DNA from: Parasponia andersonii
Lineage: Eukaryota > Streptophyta > Magnoliopsida > Rosales > Cannabaceae
Length of the DNA: 64,000 nt
Direction of reading: 5' to 3'
NCBI GenBank assembly: GCA_002914805.1
Contig: JXTB01000017.1
Span: 36,289-100,288, forward strand
Shown here one piece after another: positions 46,968 to 59,400 of this stretch. The position numbers and the translations under genes are program-made. The notes beneath the pieces are model-generated. The model was given only the letters and a program-made list of their open reading frames with translations, searched no databases and was not told the DNA's origin. Numbering within the stretch: the first letter of the stretch is position 1; every line of letters begins with the position of its first letter.

Positions 46968-47530
46968 CGGGAGTTGAGCTGATTGGACGTCGGACGGAGG
47001 AATGGCGAGCAAAAATCCGATCGGGTGGCATGACCTTCGGATCGCTTTTTCTCCGGTGAGGGGCGGTGAAATGAGACGGCAGTTACAAGAGTGGCTTCGT
47101 CGGCGTCTTCTGGTCACGGCGGGTGGGCACGGCAGCGGCTGGTGGCTCGGCGAATGAACAGTGGCCGATGGTGTGCTTGGGAGGGCCTCAGTGAAGAAGA
47201 AGAAGAATTTGGGGAATTTATATGCAATTTTCAGAAACTGTAGTAGTGGGACAAGTGGTGCAATCTGGTTTGACCGAAAAAAAATTTGAAATTCCACTTT
47301 GGCCACAAATTTTAAAAAGATTCTTTCACTTTAGTCCCTCTTTAATTACATTTTTATCCTCGGTTTGTAATTTCTTTTTCACTTTTACACTAAATGCATC
47401 TAGACTTTATTTTATCTAAGTTCAACACCAATAATTTAATTTCAAATAATTCAAAAATATAGAATCACCAAAATGCTCTTGAATTAAAATTACTTAATTA
47501 CCTTTACAAAATTTAAGATTTTACATATCT

Positions 47531-49420
47531 ACTGGTATCAGATTCATCAAATATAATTATTGATATGTGATATCATATTTACATATATACTTAAAAAATT
47601 GCGGCCAAAATATGATATATATTCACAATCTTTCTCCTCTGCCGGACATAGATAAAGTTGGAACTAATTATAAGACTATACGTTAGTGTCGGCCTTTATA
47701 TATATATACCCCGTCTCGGTTATTTACACTATCTTTTTTAAGTCACGAATAATATTTGATTCGTGAAATTCAAGCATTTTAACGAGGTTTGCACCGAAGA
47801 GAACACGTCTCCCTTGCTAAACCTACATCACCTTTGTATCCCTATGGAAAAAATAATTTAGAAATTGCGAAAGTAGTACTTTTGGGTCCTATTTGTGCAA
47901 GTGCCCATAATAAGAAGGAAAAATGAAAAATCGAATTTTCATGTTGGAAACAATTAGTCCATGCCCTGGCCCATTGTTATTTTTCCTTTTCAACTTTCCT
48001 TGAAACTGGGTCAGGTTCGGAATGAAAAGAGATGGTTGGTGGCTTGGTGCAGGTAGAGCTTAATTTCTAGGAAGCCAGCAAGAAAGTTAAGTATTGCCTT
48101 AATTTTATCATAATTATACACAAGTAAATTCAAATTAACTATTCCAAATACATATAATGTGAATTGCCACTATCTATAAGCAATAATACACGTCTTGATA
48201 AACTATCTAATGAAAGAAAATTAAGTGATTTAGTATCATTAATTGATTTGTACATAATGTATCACTCATTAAACGGTACCTCAGAAAGTAGGTCATCAAC
48301 GAGTTATAGTTTTTCTAAAAAATATCGTGATATTTCCAATCAAGATAGACAAATAACTCACTATCCCACGTCGGGATCATAGGTTTTCAGATTCAGATTC
48401 GCCCAAAACTAGAATTGTAATTCAGAGTGTATCTAGTCGTCGGGGTTTGGGTGACAGCAAAGTCCTCACTCATTATGGTCTATTATTGTCTCATCAATTG
48501 GTTAATCAATAAATACATTTTTCTATTAAAAATTTGATTTTTACGTTTATTTCATGAACGAACACCAGACGCAAGTAATTAAAAGACAGTACTTTAATTA
48601 GGAGTTATTTTTCTCAAACTGAAGCCTGAGTTCCAATGTTCCAGAATCTCTGTATCCCATAATTTGTAATTAGTAATTAACATAATTAGCTTTGAAAACG
48701 AACGGAGTGGTTGAAGACCCGCGCCAGAATAAAAAGTTATATATCTACATGCTAGCAGACTTTTAGGTCCGCCTGAAATGACTTTATAATCATCAACAAA
48801 TTAATGAGCAATCTTTTCTATGATTGATATGATAGAATACCCACCACCGAACAGATGGCCTAATAGTAACTTGCTTGTCCTAAATTTTGGAGATCGCAGC
48901 GTCGTTCTCGCTAGTTATTCAGATGAGATTTAAATGATACACTTTATTGTTTAGTGATAATGATCTGTTTGTAGAGTCTCAGGGAACATTCTTGAACGGG
49001 ATTGGAGTTCCTACAATCACACCGCTTTCTCCCTTCCTTCTTTCCAAAAAAAAATATCTGATAGAATACTCATTATTAGTCATTATAATTTGCCCGGTAT
49101 ATTTCTGTGGAATAATGATAGTTAAAAGGAATATTAATTTTCTGTGGGAAGTCTGGTAATATTGCACTAAGATTTTACTAGCTAAACGTATGTAGAACAA
49201 GCTTATCCGGTTGTAAGAAAGTAACACGTTATTCTATTAACGATTAAGAAAGGGAAAAAAAAACTCAGGAAACTCAAATAGTCCTTAGATTTTGATTGGA
49301 GACTACAAGACCATTTTCCATATACTTAGTACGAATAGTCCTGCTCATGAAGTCCAAGCATGAGCTACAAAATAAATATATCGAATATGTAGTGGTTGAA
49401 GAAGAATGGTTTGTTTCCTT
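47531..49420. other. Intergenic upstream of GLP-B3, no gene recognised
   Basis: 48540-49330 shares patches with 27740-28190 upstream of the GLP relic. An open stretch at 48164-48382 begins at TTG rather than ATG and has no recognised domain. Confidence 0.5.
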
Positions 49421-49528
49421 CATACGTTAATAACCACTAAGATGACCACCTAATAAAATATTGACCATGTCGTTATCTGCTACACATGCAGGAAAAAAAA
49501 CTCGAATTTGCTTAACTCTACTCCCATC

Positions 49529-49537
49529 TATAAATAG
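49529..49537 (+). promoter_or_regulatory. TATA box of GLP-B3
   Basis: TATAAATAG, 109 bp upstream of the ATG, in CCCATCTATAAATAGACGTTTT, almost identical to the relic promoter at 28341. Confidence 0.8.
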
Positions 49538-49637
49538 ACGTTTTCTGGCGCAAGATTTCTCAATTTCTTCTCTCAAGCAAACATATATATATCATCAACC
49601 CAAAAGATACATATCATAAAACATAAATATAGCTAAA

Positions 49638-50581
49638 ATGAAGGGCGCTTATTTACTCACAGTTGCCATATTGGCTCTGGCAGCCTCCATTGCTTTTGCC
49701 TATGACCCAAGCCCTCTTCAGGACTTCTGTGTCGCAATAGATGACCCTAAACAAGCCTGTAAGTAACATATTTGTCTCTCTTCAGTTTGGTCATTGGTGA
49801 CCCTTTTATTTTTATTTGTTTCTATATATATATATATATATTCAAATGTACTTGAGAATTGGGATGTTCTTAAAATTTCTTTTTTCACTTTCAAAATTAA
49901 ACCAAACAAAAATTGAAAGTGTTACCAAAAAAGCTATGATATATATAATGTATGCTAATACCAATAAGTAATAGGTATACTAACAATTTAACGTTATTAA
50001 TGCTATATACCATATATAATGCAGTGTTTGTGAATGGGAAGTTCTGCAAGAACCCAAAACTAGTCAAGGCCGAAGATTTCTTCTTCCGCGGGCTCAACAT
50101 TCCGGGAAACACAAACAACCCGGTGGGGTCCAATGTGACCACCGTGAACGTAGACACCCTCCCGGGGCTCAACACTCTCGGCATCTCATTCGTTCGTATC
50201 GACTACGCGCCATACGGCGAAAACCCGCCTCACACCCACCCCCGCGCCACGGAAATCCTCGTCGTCGTGGAGGGAACACTCTACGTCGGGTTCGTGACGT
50301 CCAACCAGAAAGATGGATCAAACCTCCTCTTTACTAAGGTTCTGAACAAGGGAGATGTGTTCGTGTTCCCAATTGGTTTGATTCACTTCCAAGCCAATGT
50401 TGGAAAGACTCCTGCTGTGGCCTTTGCTAGTCTTAGCAGCCAAAACCCCGGAGTCATTACCATTGCTAACGCCGTGTTTGGAGCGAAGCCTCCCATTAAC
50501 CCTAACGTCCTCGCCAAGGCTTTCCGTTTGGACGAGAAAATCGTGGTAAAGCTTCAGAAGCAGTTCTGGACCAGCAATTAG
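49638..50581 (+). CDS. Germin-like protein, subfamily 1 (GLP-B3)
   Basis: Two exons, 49638-49758 and 50025-50581, with a canonical GTAAGT donor and TGCAG acceptor; predicted 225 aa. Signal peptide about residues 1-21 (ASIAFA). Conserved Cys31 and Cys48. Mn ligands His110, His112, Glu117 ([12 protein letters not shown]) and His161 ([13 protein letters not shown]). GSNVTT is a potential N-glycosylation site. It ends QFWTSN, four residues longer than the QF or KF ends of the others. The first half of exon 2 is markedly richer in G/C at third positions than GLP-A1, while a 72-bp central block is almost identical to A1, suggesting gene conversion. Predicted secreted Mn cupin, as for the other array members. 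Confidence 0.93.
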
Positions 50582-52350
50582 TTAATATATGTATTAAAGA
50601 GAAAGAAAGCTCCTATATGGATTTTGTTAGTTATTGAGGTCAAGCAGTCCTAATAATGTTGTGCTATAGCTGCTTAATTAATTACCGTTTTTCGTGATTG
50701 CGAGTAGTAATATATGGTTGTTACTAGAATAAGGTGAAAGGTCGTCATATGTGCATGCCTATGCTAGCGCTATGTCCACTTTTCTCTCATTTGGATTTCC
50801 AGTCTGGTCATGTTTGTATTTGAACCAAATTTTCCTAGCTATTGAATCTCGAAACTATAATTTGAGTAGTATAAGGCTTCCAAAATTGGAACTTTTCTTT
50901 TCTATATACACACAATTATGCATTTGAATAACGTGACATCATTTTAGATTATTACTAATTTAAGAAATTATGATTTGAGTTAAGAGTCCAGAATAAATTT
51001 ATTAAAATATTTTGGACCTTCTAGCACAATTTAGTGTTCCAATTTGTTAACCATACCTCTTAACTTTTCCCTCATGTAAACTATGATACACTTTTAGCCT
51101 TTATGACCAACTGGGTATTTGGTCAAAAGTGAACAAAATAATGAATTCTACCATCAACATATGTACGTAGTCAATTTCTCAACTCTAAACTAGATAATGG
51201 TTCTCCAACTTTTGTTTCTGGTTAGGTAGCTTTTTTTTTTTCTTTTTGGGTTTATGGTTAGGTAGCTTTTAATTAAGAAAGAAAGAGGAAACAAATGAAT
51301 TTAATAAATTAAAATTGTAAAAATACTCCGCATTATCCAATAATTTTTTAGGCAAATATAAATTATTTGGTAGGGTCAAATTACATGTATATCCCTTATA
51401 GTTTTTAATTTATTCTTTTAATTCAAACCTGTTTTAGTGAAAATCACATTTTAAAACGAAACATCTAATTTTGGGGAAAAAAATTAATTGATCAAAATAC
51501 AATCTTCCCTGAATCTATTGAAATAAAATTATTTTCAAATAGCTTCTAAATTAGTAGAAATCTATTTTATTTTTATTTCAAAAAGAATGGAATTTTCATC
51601 TACTAAAATGTTTTCTATGAAATTAAATATTACAAAGGTGAAATTTCTCTTTTATGTTAAATATTAAGGGATGAAATATAATTTTTAAAAATACAAGTTA
51701 AAATAAAAAAAATAGAATGCTATATATATATATATAGAAATAGAGTAATGTTGTGGGTATTATATGATGTTCAACACCATATTATAATATGTCAATTTGT
51801 TATGAAATAATTATGGGTATTATATGATGTTCAACACCATATTATAATATGTCAATTTGTTATGAAATAATTATAACTGCACTTTAGGTGAACTCCATAT
51901 AAGTTCTAATTTATTAATTAAACCCACCAGGTAATAAACTGACATAATGACGATGTGGTGTTGGGCACGCAGATACTCCGTAGCCTCCTATAAAATTGTT
52001 GACCTTAATTTGCTATTGGTAATTCAAAGTAGAGTATTTATAAGAAATGGAACTTTTTCATATCAACTTAAAAACTGACCCTTTTTTTTACGTCTATTTA
52101 ATAAATGACTATTTATAATTTTATTTTGACGAATAATCGATTTTTTAGTTGATCTATTTTTTATAAAGTAAATAAATTTTAAGAAAAATAATCGGTATTT
52201 AAAAAGTAAATCAATTTTCAAAAAATAAATCAATATTTTAGGATATTTAGAATGGTCATTTTTTAAATAATTTTTAAAATTCGACTATTTTTAACGGAGT
52301 TTGAAAAACGGCCATTTTGTAAACTATCATCCCAAATTCGGCCATGGGAT
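50582..52350. other. Intergenic between GLP-B3 and SNRNP48
   Basis: AT-rich, with a short TA tract at about 51721-51735 next to the 60-bp tandem duplication. No gene recognised. Confidence 0.6.
51755..51874. repeat. Perfect 60-bp tandem duplication
   Basis: 51755-51814 (starting GGGTATTATATGATG) is repeated exactly at 51815-51874. No N separates the copies, so it may be genuine, but an assembly origin cannot be excluded. Confidence 0.9.
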
Positions 52351-52354
52351 AAAA

Positions 52355-52411
52355 AGCCCATCAAACTAACGAGTAATTTGATCCGGGCCTAACTAGTTTC
52401 TTTTCGGCCCA
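52355..52411 (+). promoter_or_regulatory. Site II-like promoter motifs upstream of SNRNP48
   Basis: AGCCCA at 52355 and GGCCCA at 52406 are reverse forms of TGGGC[C/T], the TCP-bound site II motif frequent in plant housekeeping promoters. No TATA box is evident, which fits a constitutive spliceosome gene. An upstream open frame (52414-52641, 75 codons) may lie in the 5' leader. Confidence 0.4.
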
Positions 52412-52684
52412 AGATGGGAAATAGCGAGTCCAGTTACGGACACGGAGGGAAAGCAAAGAACAGACAAGAGAGCTTTGATCTCGCCGAGCCTGCAGTGGTG
52501 TCAAACCCGATTCTACAGACTGCAGTCGTCACCGTCGTTTGGCCACAACGCTTTCAGGTGCGCAGAACTCTGTCTCAGTGGAAACTGAACGAAATTAGGG
52601 TTTCCCATTTCCATTTCCACCCTCTAATTCTTCAAAAATAAATAAAATAAAATAAAATTCTGAAACCTGCAAGTCGAATCTCTC

Positions 52685-55600
52685 ATGAACCAAACTCCTG
52701 CTCCGTTTTCTCGCCCACCCTTCCCCTCAAACCCTAACCCTGATTCTAAACCAGACTCCTTAGACCCTCAATTCCGAAACCCAAATCCCCAAAGTCTCAC
52801 TCGTCAACCTCCGGACCTGTCCGCTACGCTCTCAACCCTCAATGGTCTAATTCAACATTCTCAGCAGACCCTTCAATCCCTTTTCGCTCTTCTCCCACTC
52901 CAAAACCCTAATCAAGGCAATTTCAATGGCGTTGTACCTTGCCCCTTTAACCCCCAACACCTCATGCAGCCCGAGTCCCTCTTTGCCCATTTCCTCAATT
53001 GCTCCTCCTCTTCTTGCCCTCTTCAAGCTGACCTCCTTCCACCTCTCAATTACCCCCAAACCCTCAAGTCCCCTAAATACACTCAGGCTGAAAATGGTTT
53101 TCTCCAGACATTGCATGGCTCTGACTCTGAGCTTTGCTTCTCTTTGGATGAGTTCTATGCGGATTTTGGGTCCAATTTATTCTACCACGACTGCCCTAGT
53201 GTGGTTAGTTTGTCTGATTTAGATTGTGTCAATAGAACATTTTCACTTCCTGCTGTTTTATCAGTCCAATGCGCTACTGTTGTGAGCCAAGGGGATAGAG
53301 AAACGAATAGTTTCGACAGAGAACGTAGGAAGATTCTTCCTTCTGAGTTGTGGGCTACTAGAGCTGAGGTTGAAGCTTGGAATGAGTATCCGATTGTATA
53401 CTCTTACCGCGTTCTTTATGCCATTTTGGGGTTGGATTTAACCAAAGCACGTGGCTTAGCGAGATGGGTTATTGCTAGTTCGCCTAGATATGGGGTTGTG
53501 ATTGATGCGGCTATGAGGGATCACATATTTCTGCTTTGTAGGCTTTGTTTGAAGGCGATTTTAATGGAAGCTTTGACTTTGGTGGACAACCGAGATCGAG
53601 AGACGATTTCAGAGAGTATGAATTTCAGTTGTCCCATTGTGGTTCAAGTTTTGATGTGGTTGAGATCCCAGCTTTCTGTTCTGTATGGAGAAATTAATGG
53701 GAAGCTTTTCGCCATTAATATTTTCAAGCAATGTATATTAGAAGCTGCATCAGGCTTAGTAATTTTCTCATTGGAGCAGAAGGTAACAGAGTCTCCTGCT
53801 TTAGAAGGTGTTGGGCAGAGTTCAGATGTTAGTTCGAATTATATTAGGGGTTTGGAAGTAGAAAATCCATTTGAAAAGAATACAGATGGAGAACAGAATA
53901 GCATAGTAGAGGAAAGTGTTACCAGTGGGGTGATTTCCGTGTCTCAGGTAGTAGCAGCCGTTGCAGCATTGCACGAAAGGTCCTTGCTTGAAGAAAAAAT
54001 TAAAGGACTGCGTTTTTACCGGCCACTTAATAACTATCAAAGGTATGCCCAACTACCTGTTTTACTTACTTAGTTTTTGAATTTGTGCTGAAATGCATCT
54101 ATTACTTTATGGAATGCCGTAAGCATCCATGTGATCAACTAGCTAATACTCCCAAAATTTTTTTAAAAAAATAATAATAAAACTAAAAGGAAGAAGATGA
54201 ACAATGGCTAATCCTTTTGGCTCTTGTTTTTGATATAAAGTTACTTATGCCGTTTTAAATAATGGTCTTTTTTCCTTTGAGACTTATACTTTTGACATTG
54301 TATGCCTTCAAGAATGCTAGAAATGCTAAGTTCTGAGCTAGCTTTTCTATTGTAGGATGGCGGAGCATGATTATGTGTCACAGAGAGCTGATGAAGAGCG
54401 GAAAAAACGTCCTCAATATAGACCCATAATTGAGCATGATGGCCTTCCTCAGCTGAAATTATCTAACGAGGTACTAACTAGAAGTATATACCATTCTCGT
54501 AATTCACAATGACGCTATGCTTAGTTACCTTAATTTTAGTTTGCACTTACAGATCTTTTAGTGGGAACACATTCGATAGTGTCCAACGCAAAGAATTGGC
54601 TTTTCTTGCATAGATTTATCAGATTATGTAAAATATGCCTTCAAGGTGACAGTTCTCTGTGATACTGGTTTCTCAAAGTTCACAAGAACTGGGATTTGGA
54701 TATTCATGCAAATGACAATCAATAGACTTGTAAATAAGGAACTTTATGTAACCAGCTTTTTGTCTCTAACATGAATGCCGTATCAAGCGTAAAGAATTTC
54801 CTGAGTTATCTTTCATACAGTTTCTTAGGGAGATATTTTGGTTCTAAATTAGGCAGGTTGTTTTGACTTCTAATCTCGAAAGTTTTTCATTTTTCTTTTA
54901 TTATTATTATTATTTGAAAAGAAACATAGAACTTTGGGTTAATGGGATGAGAAGTTTACAAGAACGGGACAAGATGTCCTGGAATTGAAAACAAAGCTAA
55001 AAAATACCAGAGAACTCAAATCAGACTAGACCAACCTGTAACAAATCTGAAAATGTGAAATCCCTAAAATCTTTTGTTCTCTAACCCACTTTGCAACCCA
55101 AAACTGGACTTTATCCCAAAAATTATCTACAGATCCTTCGATTTCATCAAAAATTCTAGAGTTTCTTTCCCCTCAAATCGCCCATAAATATGCCCCTATC
55201 GCGCAATTTCATAATGTTTTCCTTCGTCCTCTCCAAAGTTGGTCTCCCCCGATTTGTAGCCATGATAATTTCATTATTATAATTATTTTTAAATTTTGAT
55301 TTTTATTGTACTAGGAAACAGGCAAGACCAAGACTAGAGAGGAGTTATTAGCAGAGGAAAGGGATTATAAAAGGCGAAGAATGTCTTACCGTGGCAAGAA
55401 GGCAAAGCGATCTCACTTGGAGGTAAACATCAGTAATCAGTTTTCATTCTGAATGTGTGATAATTTTTTCATTAGTATATTGTGAATTATTTGTTTCTGT
55501 CATAAGTATGGTTTAACTAACTTGGATGTTTCTGACAACTTGGATTTTTCTAACAAGTAAAGTTAATTTTGCGACCATAATTTTATATAGACTATTCTTA

Positions 55601-56494
55601 TAGAAAATAAAGACCAGGTCAAAGGTATAGCTGTGATTCGTATATGTGGCTTTGCAGTGACCAAAATTTTTTTCAGTTATCTATTGTATCTAAATGGAAA
55701 AACCTTCAGACTCTTTCGTAGACTTAATAACCTTGTGAGAAAGGACTTTGATTCCCTAGGTCCTTTTCCGTCCTTTAATTTATTAACATCTTCTGTTAAT
55801 CTTTGTTAAATAGGTTATGAGAGATATTATAGAGGACTACATGGATGAAATCAAGCAAGCTGGAGGCATTGGGTGCTTTGAGAAGGGAACTGGGGGAGAG
55901 GATGTACTTCCTTCTAAACCACCTTATGCTTCTGACATGACCGCACATGTTGGCATGCCAAAGGTAAGCAACTACGACTCATCCACAGCCAGAGATAGCC
56001 CAAATTACCAGAAACAATTGCACTCTGATTATACTTCTCAAGCTACTACTTCAAAGGGTCCTTTGGACAAAGATTATGAGCAATCGAGAAGAGATTTTCA
56101 TTGTTACCATGAATCTGCGGAGGATCAGACAGGTGTCAGTAGGGATAAACGTGATACAGAGTACTACTATTCCAGAAGTCCAAGACATGTCCGGTCAAGT
56201 GAGCGGCCATGTAAACCAAGGGAACATGAAATGGAGGTGACAGGAAGCAAGCGTCATGAGACTAAACACTCATCTTCCAGAATGTCCAAGTATCATGATA
56301 ATAGATCATCAACTTCTGCGTCAGATGCTTATTGCAGATCAAAATCGAGGGATAGACGACACAGGGACAAATATGAGAATCGCAGTTCAGAGCCTTTGTT
56401 GCGAAATACTTTCAGTGATCGATATGATCCTTCGGAGTCTCATGAAATATATGAAGATTATGACTCTACTAAGTACTATCAGCAAAATGTGTGA
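52685..56494 (+). CDS. SNRNP48: U11/U12 snRNP 48 kDa protein (U11-48K)
   Basis: Subunit of the minor (U12-type) spliceosome; the animal U11-48K recognises the 5' splice site of U12 introns. Exons are 52685-54042, 54356-54470, 55315-55422 and 55814-56494, all GT-AG, giving a predicted 753 aa. The CHHC zinc finger is visible as Cys86, His92, His102 and Cys106 (CPFNPQH, then AHFLNC). The conserved core has ELWATRAEVEAWNEYP, and exons 3-4 encode RRRMSYRGKKAKRSHLE and VMRDIIEDYMDEIKQ. The tail is Ser/Arg/Asp-rich with RS-like stretches (SKSRDRRHRDKY), expected for a splicing factor. Predicted nuclear. None of its own introns shows an obvious U12-type 5' site. Intron 2 carries an antisense LINE scrap. 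Exon joins are inferred without transcripts. Confidence 0.9.
54898..55260 (-). mobile_element. LINE 3' fragment inside intron 2 of SNRNP48
   Basis: On the minus strand, sequence from about 55230 down to 55060 reads AYLWAI, GERNSRIFDEIEGSVDNF and WDKVQFWVAKWV, a motif set typical of the C-terminal end of plant LINE ORF2 proteins. Downstream in the same sense a (TAA)n tail occupies about 54898-54918, as plant LINEs often have. Frame breaks are present. It lies antisense to the host gene and well away from the splice sites. Confidence 0.7.
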
Positions 56495-59400
56495 AAGCAG
56501 ATACATTTTATGATGGAAAATAAAGTGGCGGCAACATGCTGCAAAAGTGATGCTTCCTATTTACCATGTGAAATCAGAGGAGTTTAATCATGTGGGGTAA
56601 GATATCCAGTTATTCCTCATCTTGTCAGTGTGGTTTCTCTTCAACTTGACAATGGCGTTTTGTTGGTAACTTCGTTTATTGGCACAACTTTGCAGCACCA
56701 AGTCTTCATGCTTCAGCAGTTTGTTTACACCCGTATCCTCCTTTTGTATCCTTGACTGTTTTCAGTTTGCTTTCAAAGTTGATTTAGTTTTATCCTAAGC
56801 ATTTTTCTTTTTCTTTTTTTGTTCTAAAAATATAGATAACCGTATAAATTTCATCATTTGATTCATGTTATAGCGCTTTTCCCTTGGTAACCATCATGAT
56901 TTTTGGTCATGACCATTCGGATAGTTGTATTATATGAGTAACAACTATTTTTCTGCATTTATGATAGTCTGTATTGGCATTATCACTTACATGGTTATTT
57001 CTCCTATGATTACCTCACTACTGGCCTTTTTCAGGAAAGTAAACTCGTCTACCCCTTGTTCATGGCTCAAGTGTCACGAGCTCCTGTACCTTTTTCATAT
57101 TGAACTTTTTCATATTGAACTACATGCAGAACTATACAGTTAAAGGTTGTACAATGGTTTTTACATTAATTGGAATATTTACATTTTGAATGCTACAGTT
57201 GAGTCTGATTACATATTACTATTCTTATATTGAACTCTCTTATTTTAATGTTTGCACGATTCGAATTTTGAATATTCCTACTTTTGATGATGTTATTAGT
57301 TTGAATTAATTCACGTTGATATTATTTTTGCATCAAGTAAAATCGTAGAAGTCCATTTAAAAAATGTCACGTTAATTTTTTTGCTCACGTTTTAATTCTT
57401 TTTTTATTAATTTAAAAAGATAGTTATGATAGTGGACAATAGACGGTCAATTGGGCAATGATTTGCTGATTCAGCAATTTACAGCTTAAGGAGCTGCCGA
57501 CTGTGGGTACAGGCAGTTTGTTTCACGCGCTTCTTTAGCACGTGGCTTTACATCGTCAACTCATTTCTTCTGGAACTTTGTACAAGAGGCTGTAGAGAAC
57601 CATCGAATAGCCAATAGTATGAGATTTGATTTGACTTTGTAAAATGCAAACAACCGAAAGTGCAAATGGACGAAGTCTGGCGCTTTAAGTACCACAGACG
57701 AAAAAGTGATATTGGGTACTGATGTGATGCCACGTGGCTGGTTGACTGATAATTCGGCTACTTCATTTTAGCTTTAGCTTTGTAGATTCCATGTTGGATT
57801 TTTTTTTATTAAAGAAAAATTAAGGAATTTAAAATCCTCTTGAATTTGGAATAATGGATTAATTTAGTAAAATTAACCTTAAACTTAAGTTTTTGTAATA
57901 AAATCCCCTAAAGTTCATAGTATTAGTTTTCTTAAGAAAAGAAAAGTGTTTCAGTTAGTATTTTTCACGATAAAGTCTTTATTATTTTATATGTGGTTTT
58001 TAGATCTTTTTTCTTAGATTTTTATTTTATATTTATTATTTTAATTTTTTCTGTCCAAAATTTTCGTTAATTAGTATTTATTTAAAACATGCTCATCTCA
58101 GAGGTAATATTGAAAACAAAAAATATATTTTTTAGAAAATTAAGTTATCGTTTTTATATTGAAAACAAAGTTGGTGGAAGAAATTAGAATTTTTATATAG
58201 TTCTAATTTGAATTTACTTTGATTTAAGTATTCATATAGCAAAGTAGATCTACATTAGAATCATATAAAATTTTGATAATATATGTCTCATAAAATTAGA
58301 ACGACAAAATATAAAATTAGCAATATATGTCCTATAAAATTAGCAATATATTTATATACGCCTCTTCTGAATATATTAATATTTAAATCAAAATAGATCT
58401 ATTGGAGCTATATAAAATTTTTCTAATTTATTACATTCATCTTTAACGAAAATGATAATTCAACCTTTTAAAAGAATAACAATAATAATTTCTATTTGTT
58501 TCTAATTTACCTCAACTAAGATGAGCAAGTTTTAGGCCAGCACTAATTCACAGCAGGATTAAACTAAAAAAGATTAATGTGAAATAAAAATTTAAGAATA
58601 ACGACCTAAAAGCCACAACTAAAAAATTGAGGACTTATGCATAAAAAAATAACAAAAACAAAATATTTTCTGATAGGACTAATTTTAGGGACTTCAGGGA
58701 ATTTTGTTTCAAAACATGAGTTCAGTGATAATTTTATTAATTTATTTCAAGTTCAGAGAATTTTTATATTTAAAAACTAAAAATTAAAAAGGAAATAATT
58801 GAAGGCAACGTCTTGGGCTCTCTTTTTCAGTTTCTTACCTAAGTTTCTTATTGAGGGAAGGAAATATTCCGGATATGTCGATTTAAAAAAGAAAGAAAAA
58901 ATAAATGAAGGATTGTCTTTATTTATGGAGAAAAGGGCTACTTGTTTTGTGAGTGATTTATCTCACGGGAATATAAGAGACAACTTCGTCACCTTTCAAA
59001 AACATGATTGCTTATTCATAATGTGACATTTGGGATAATGCCAATTGTACTTAACGGAGTTACACTCTCCTGGTGCTAATGGTGCTCTGATTGTCAATTG
59101 GAAACATGTATATATTTGTGTGTAGTGCTATCATAGGATAAGTATAAAAGTAGTGATTTTAATGGCATGGATTAAATGTTAAATTACAAAACTTGCAAAT
59201 GCAACCCACTTTTTTTTCTCATAAAAGGAATTTTTAAGCGTAAATTCTTTGATTCGAACCTTATAATAATGTAATTTAAGTTACATATGGATAATTAGTC
59301 ACTTTTTCACGTCATGAAAGAATCAATTATCTTTCATTCTTTCTCCATATTATGCAGTTTGTTAACAATTTTTCAACTAAACTAATAATACAAAGCCTAA

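Larger units (their letters stand above)
39230..47525 (-). mobile_element. Solo gypsy LTR split by two nested insertions
   Basis: Begins TGTCACGACTC at 39230 and ends TTTTACA at 47525, flanked on both sides by TATCT (39225-39229 and 47526-47530). Removing the insertions at 39930-43980 and 45233-46972 leaves about 2505 bp, close to the 2487-bp sister solo LTR at 18563, and the three remaining pieces align to that sister in order on the opposite strand. It is the oldest of three nested events. Confidence 0.9.

Noticed and set aside
48164-48382. Open frame of 72 codons
   Set aside because: It starts at TTG rather than ATG, matches no family I recognise, and lies in intergenic DNA. It was left as a note only.
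52414-52641. 75-codon open frame upstream of SNRNP48
   Set aside because: Probably in the 5' leader; no domain. Could act as an upstream ORF but there is no evidence of translation.
52847-53222. Alternative frames inside SNRNP48 exon 1
   Set aside because: Shadows of the U11-48K coding sequence, which carries the CHHC zinc finger.
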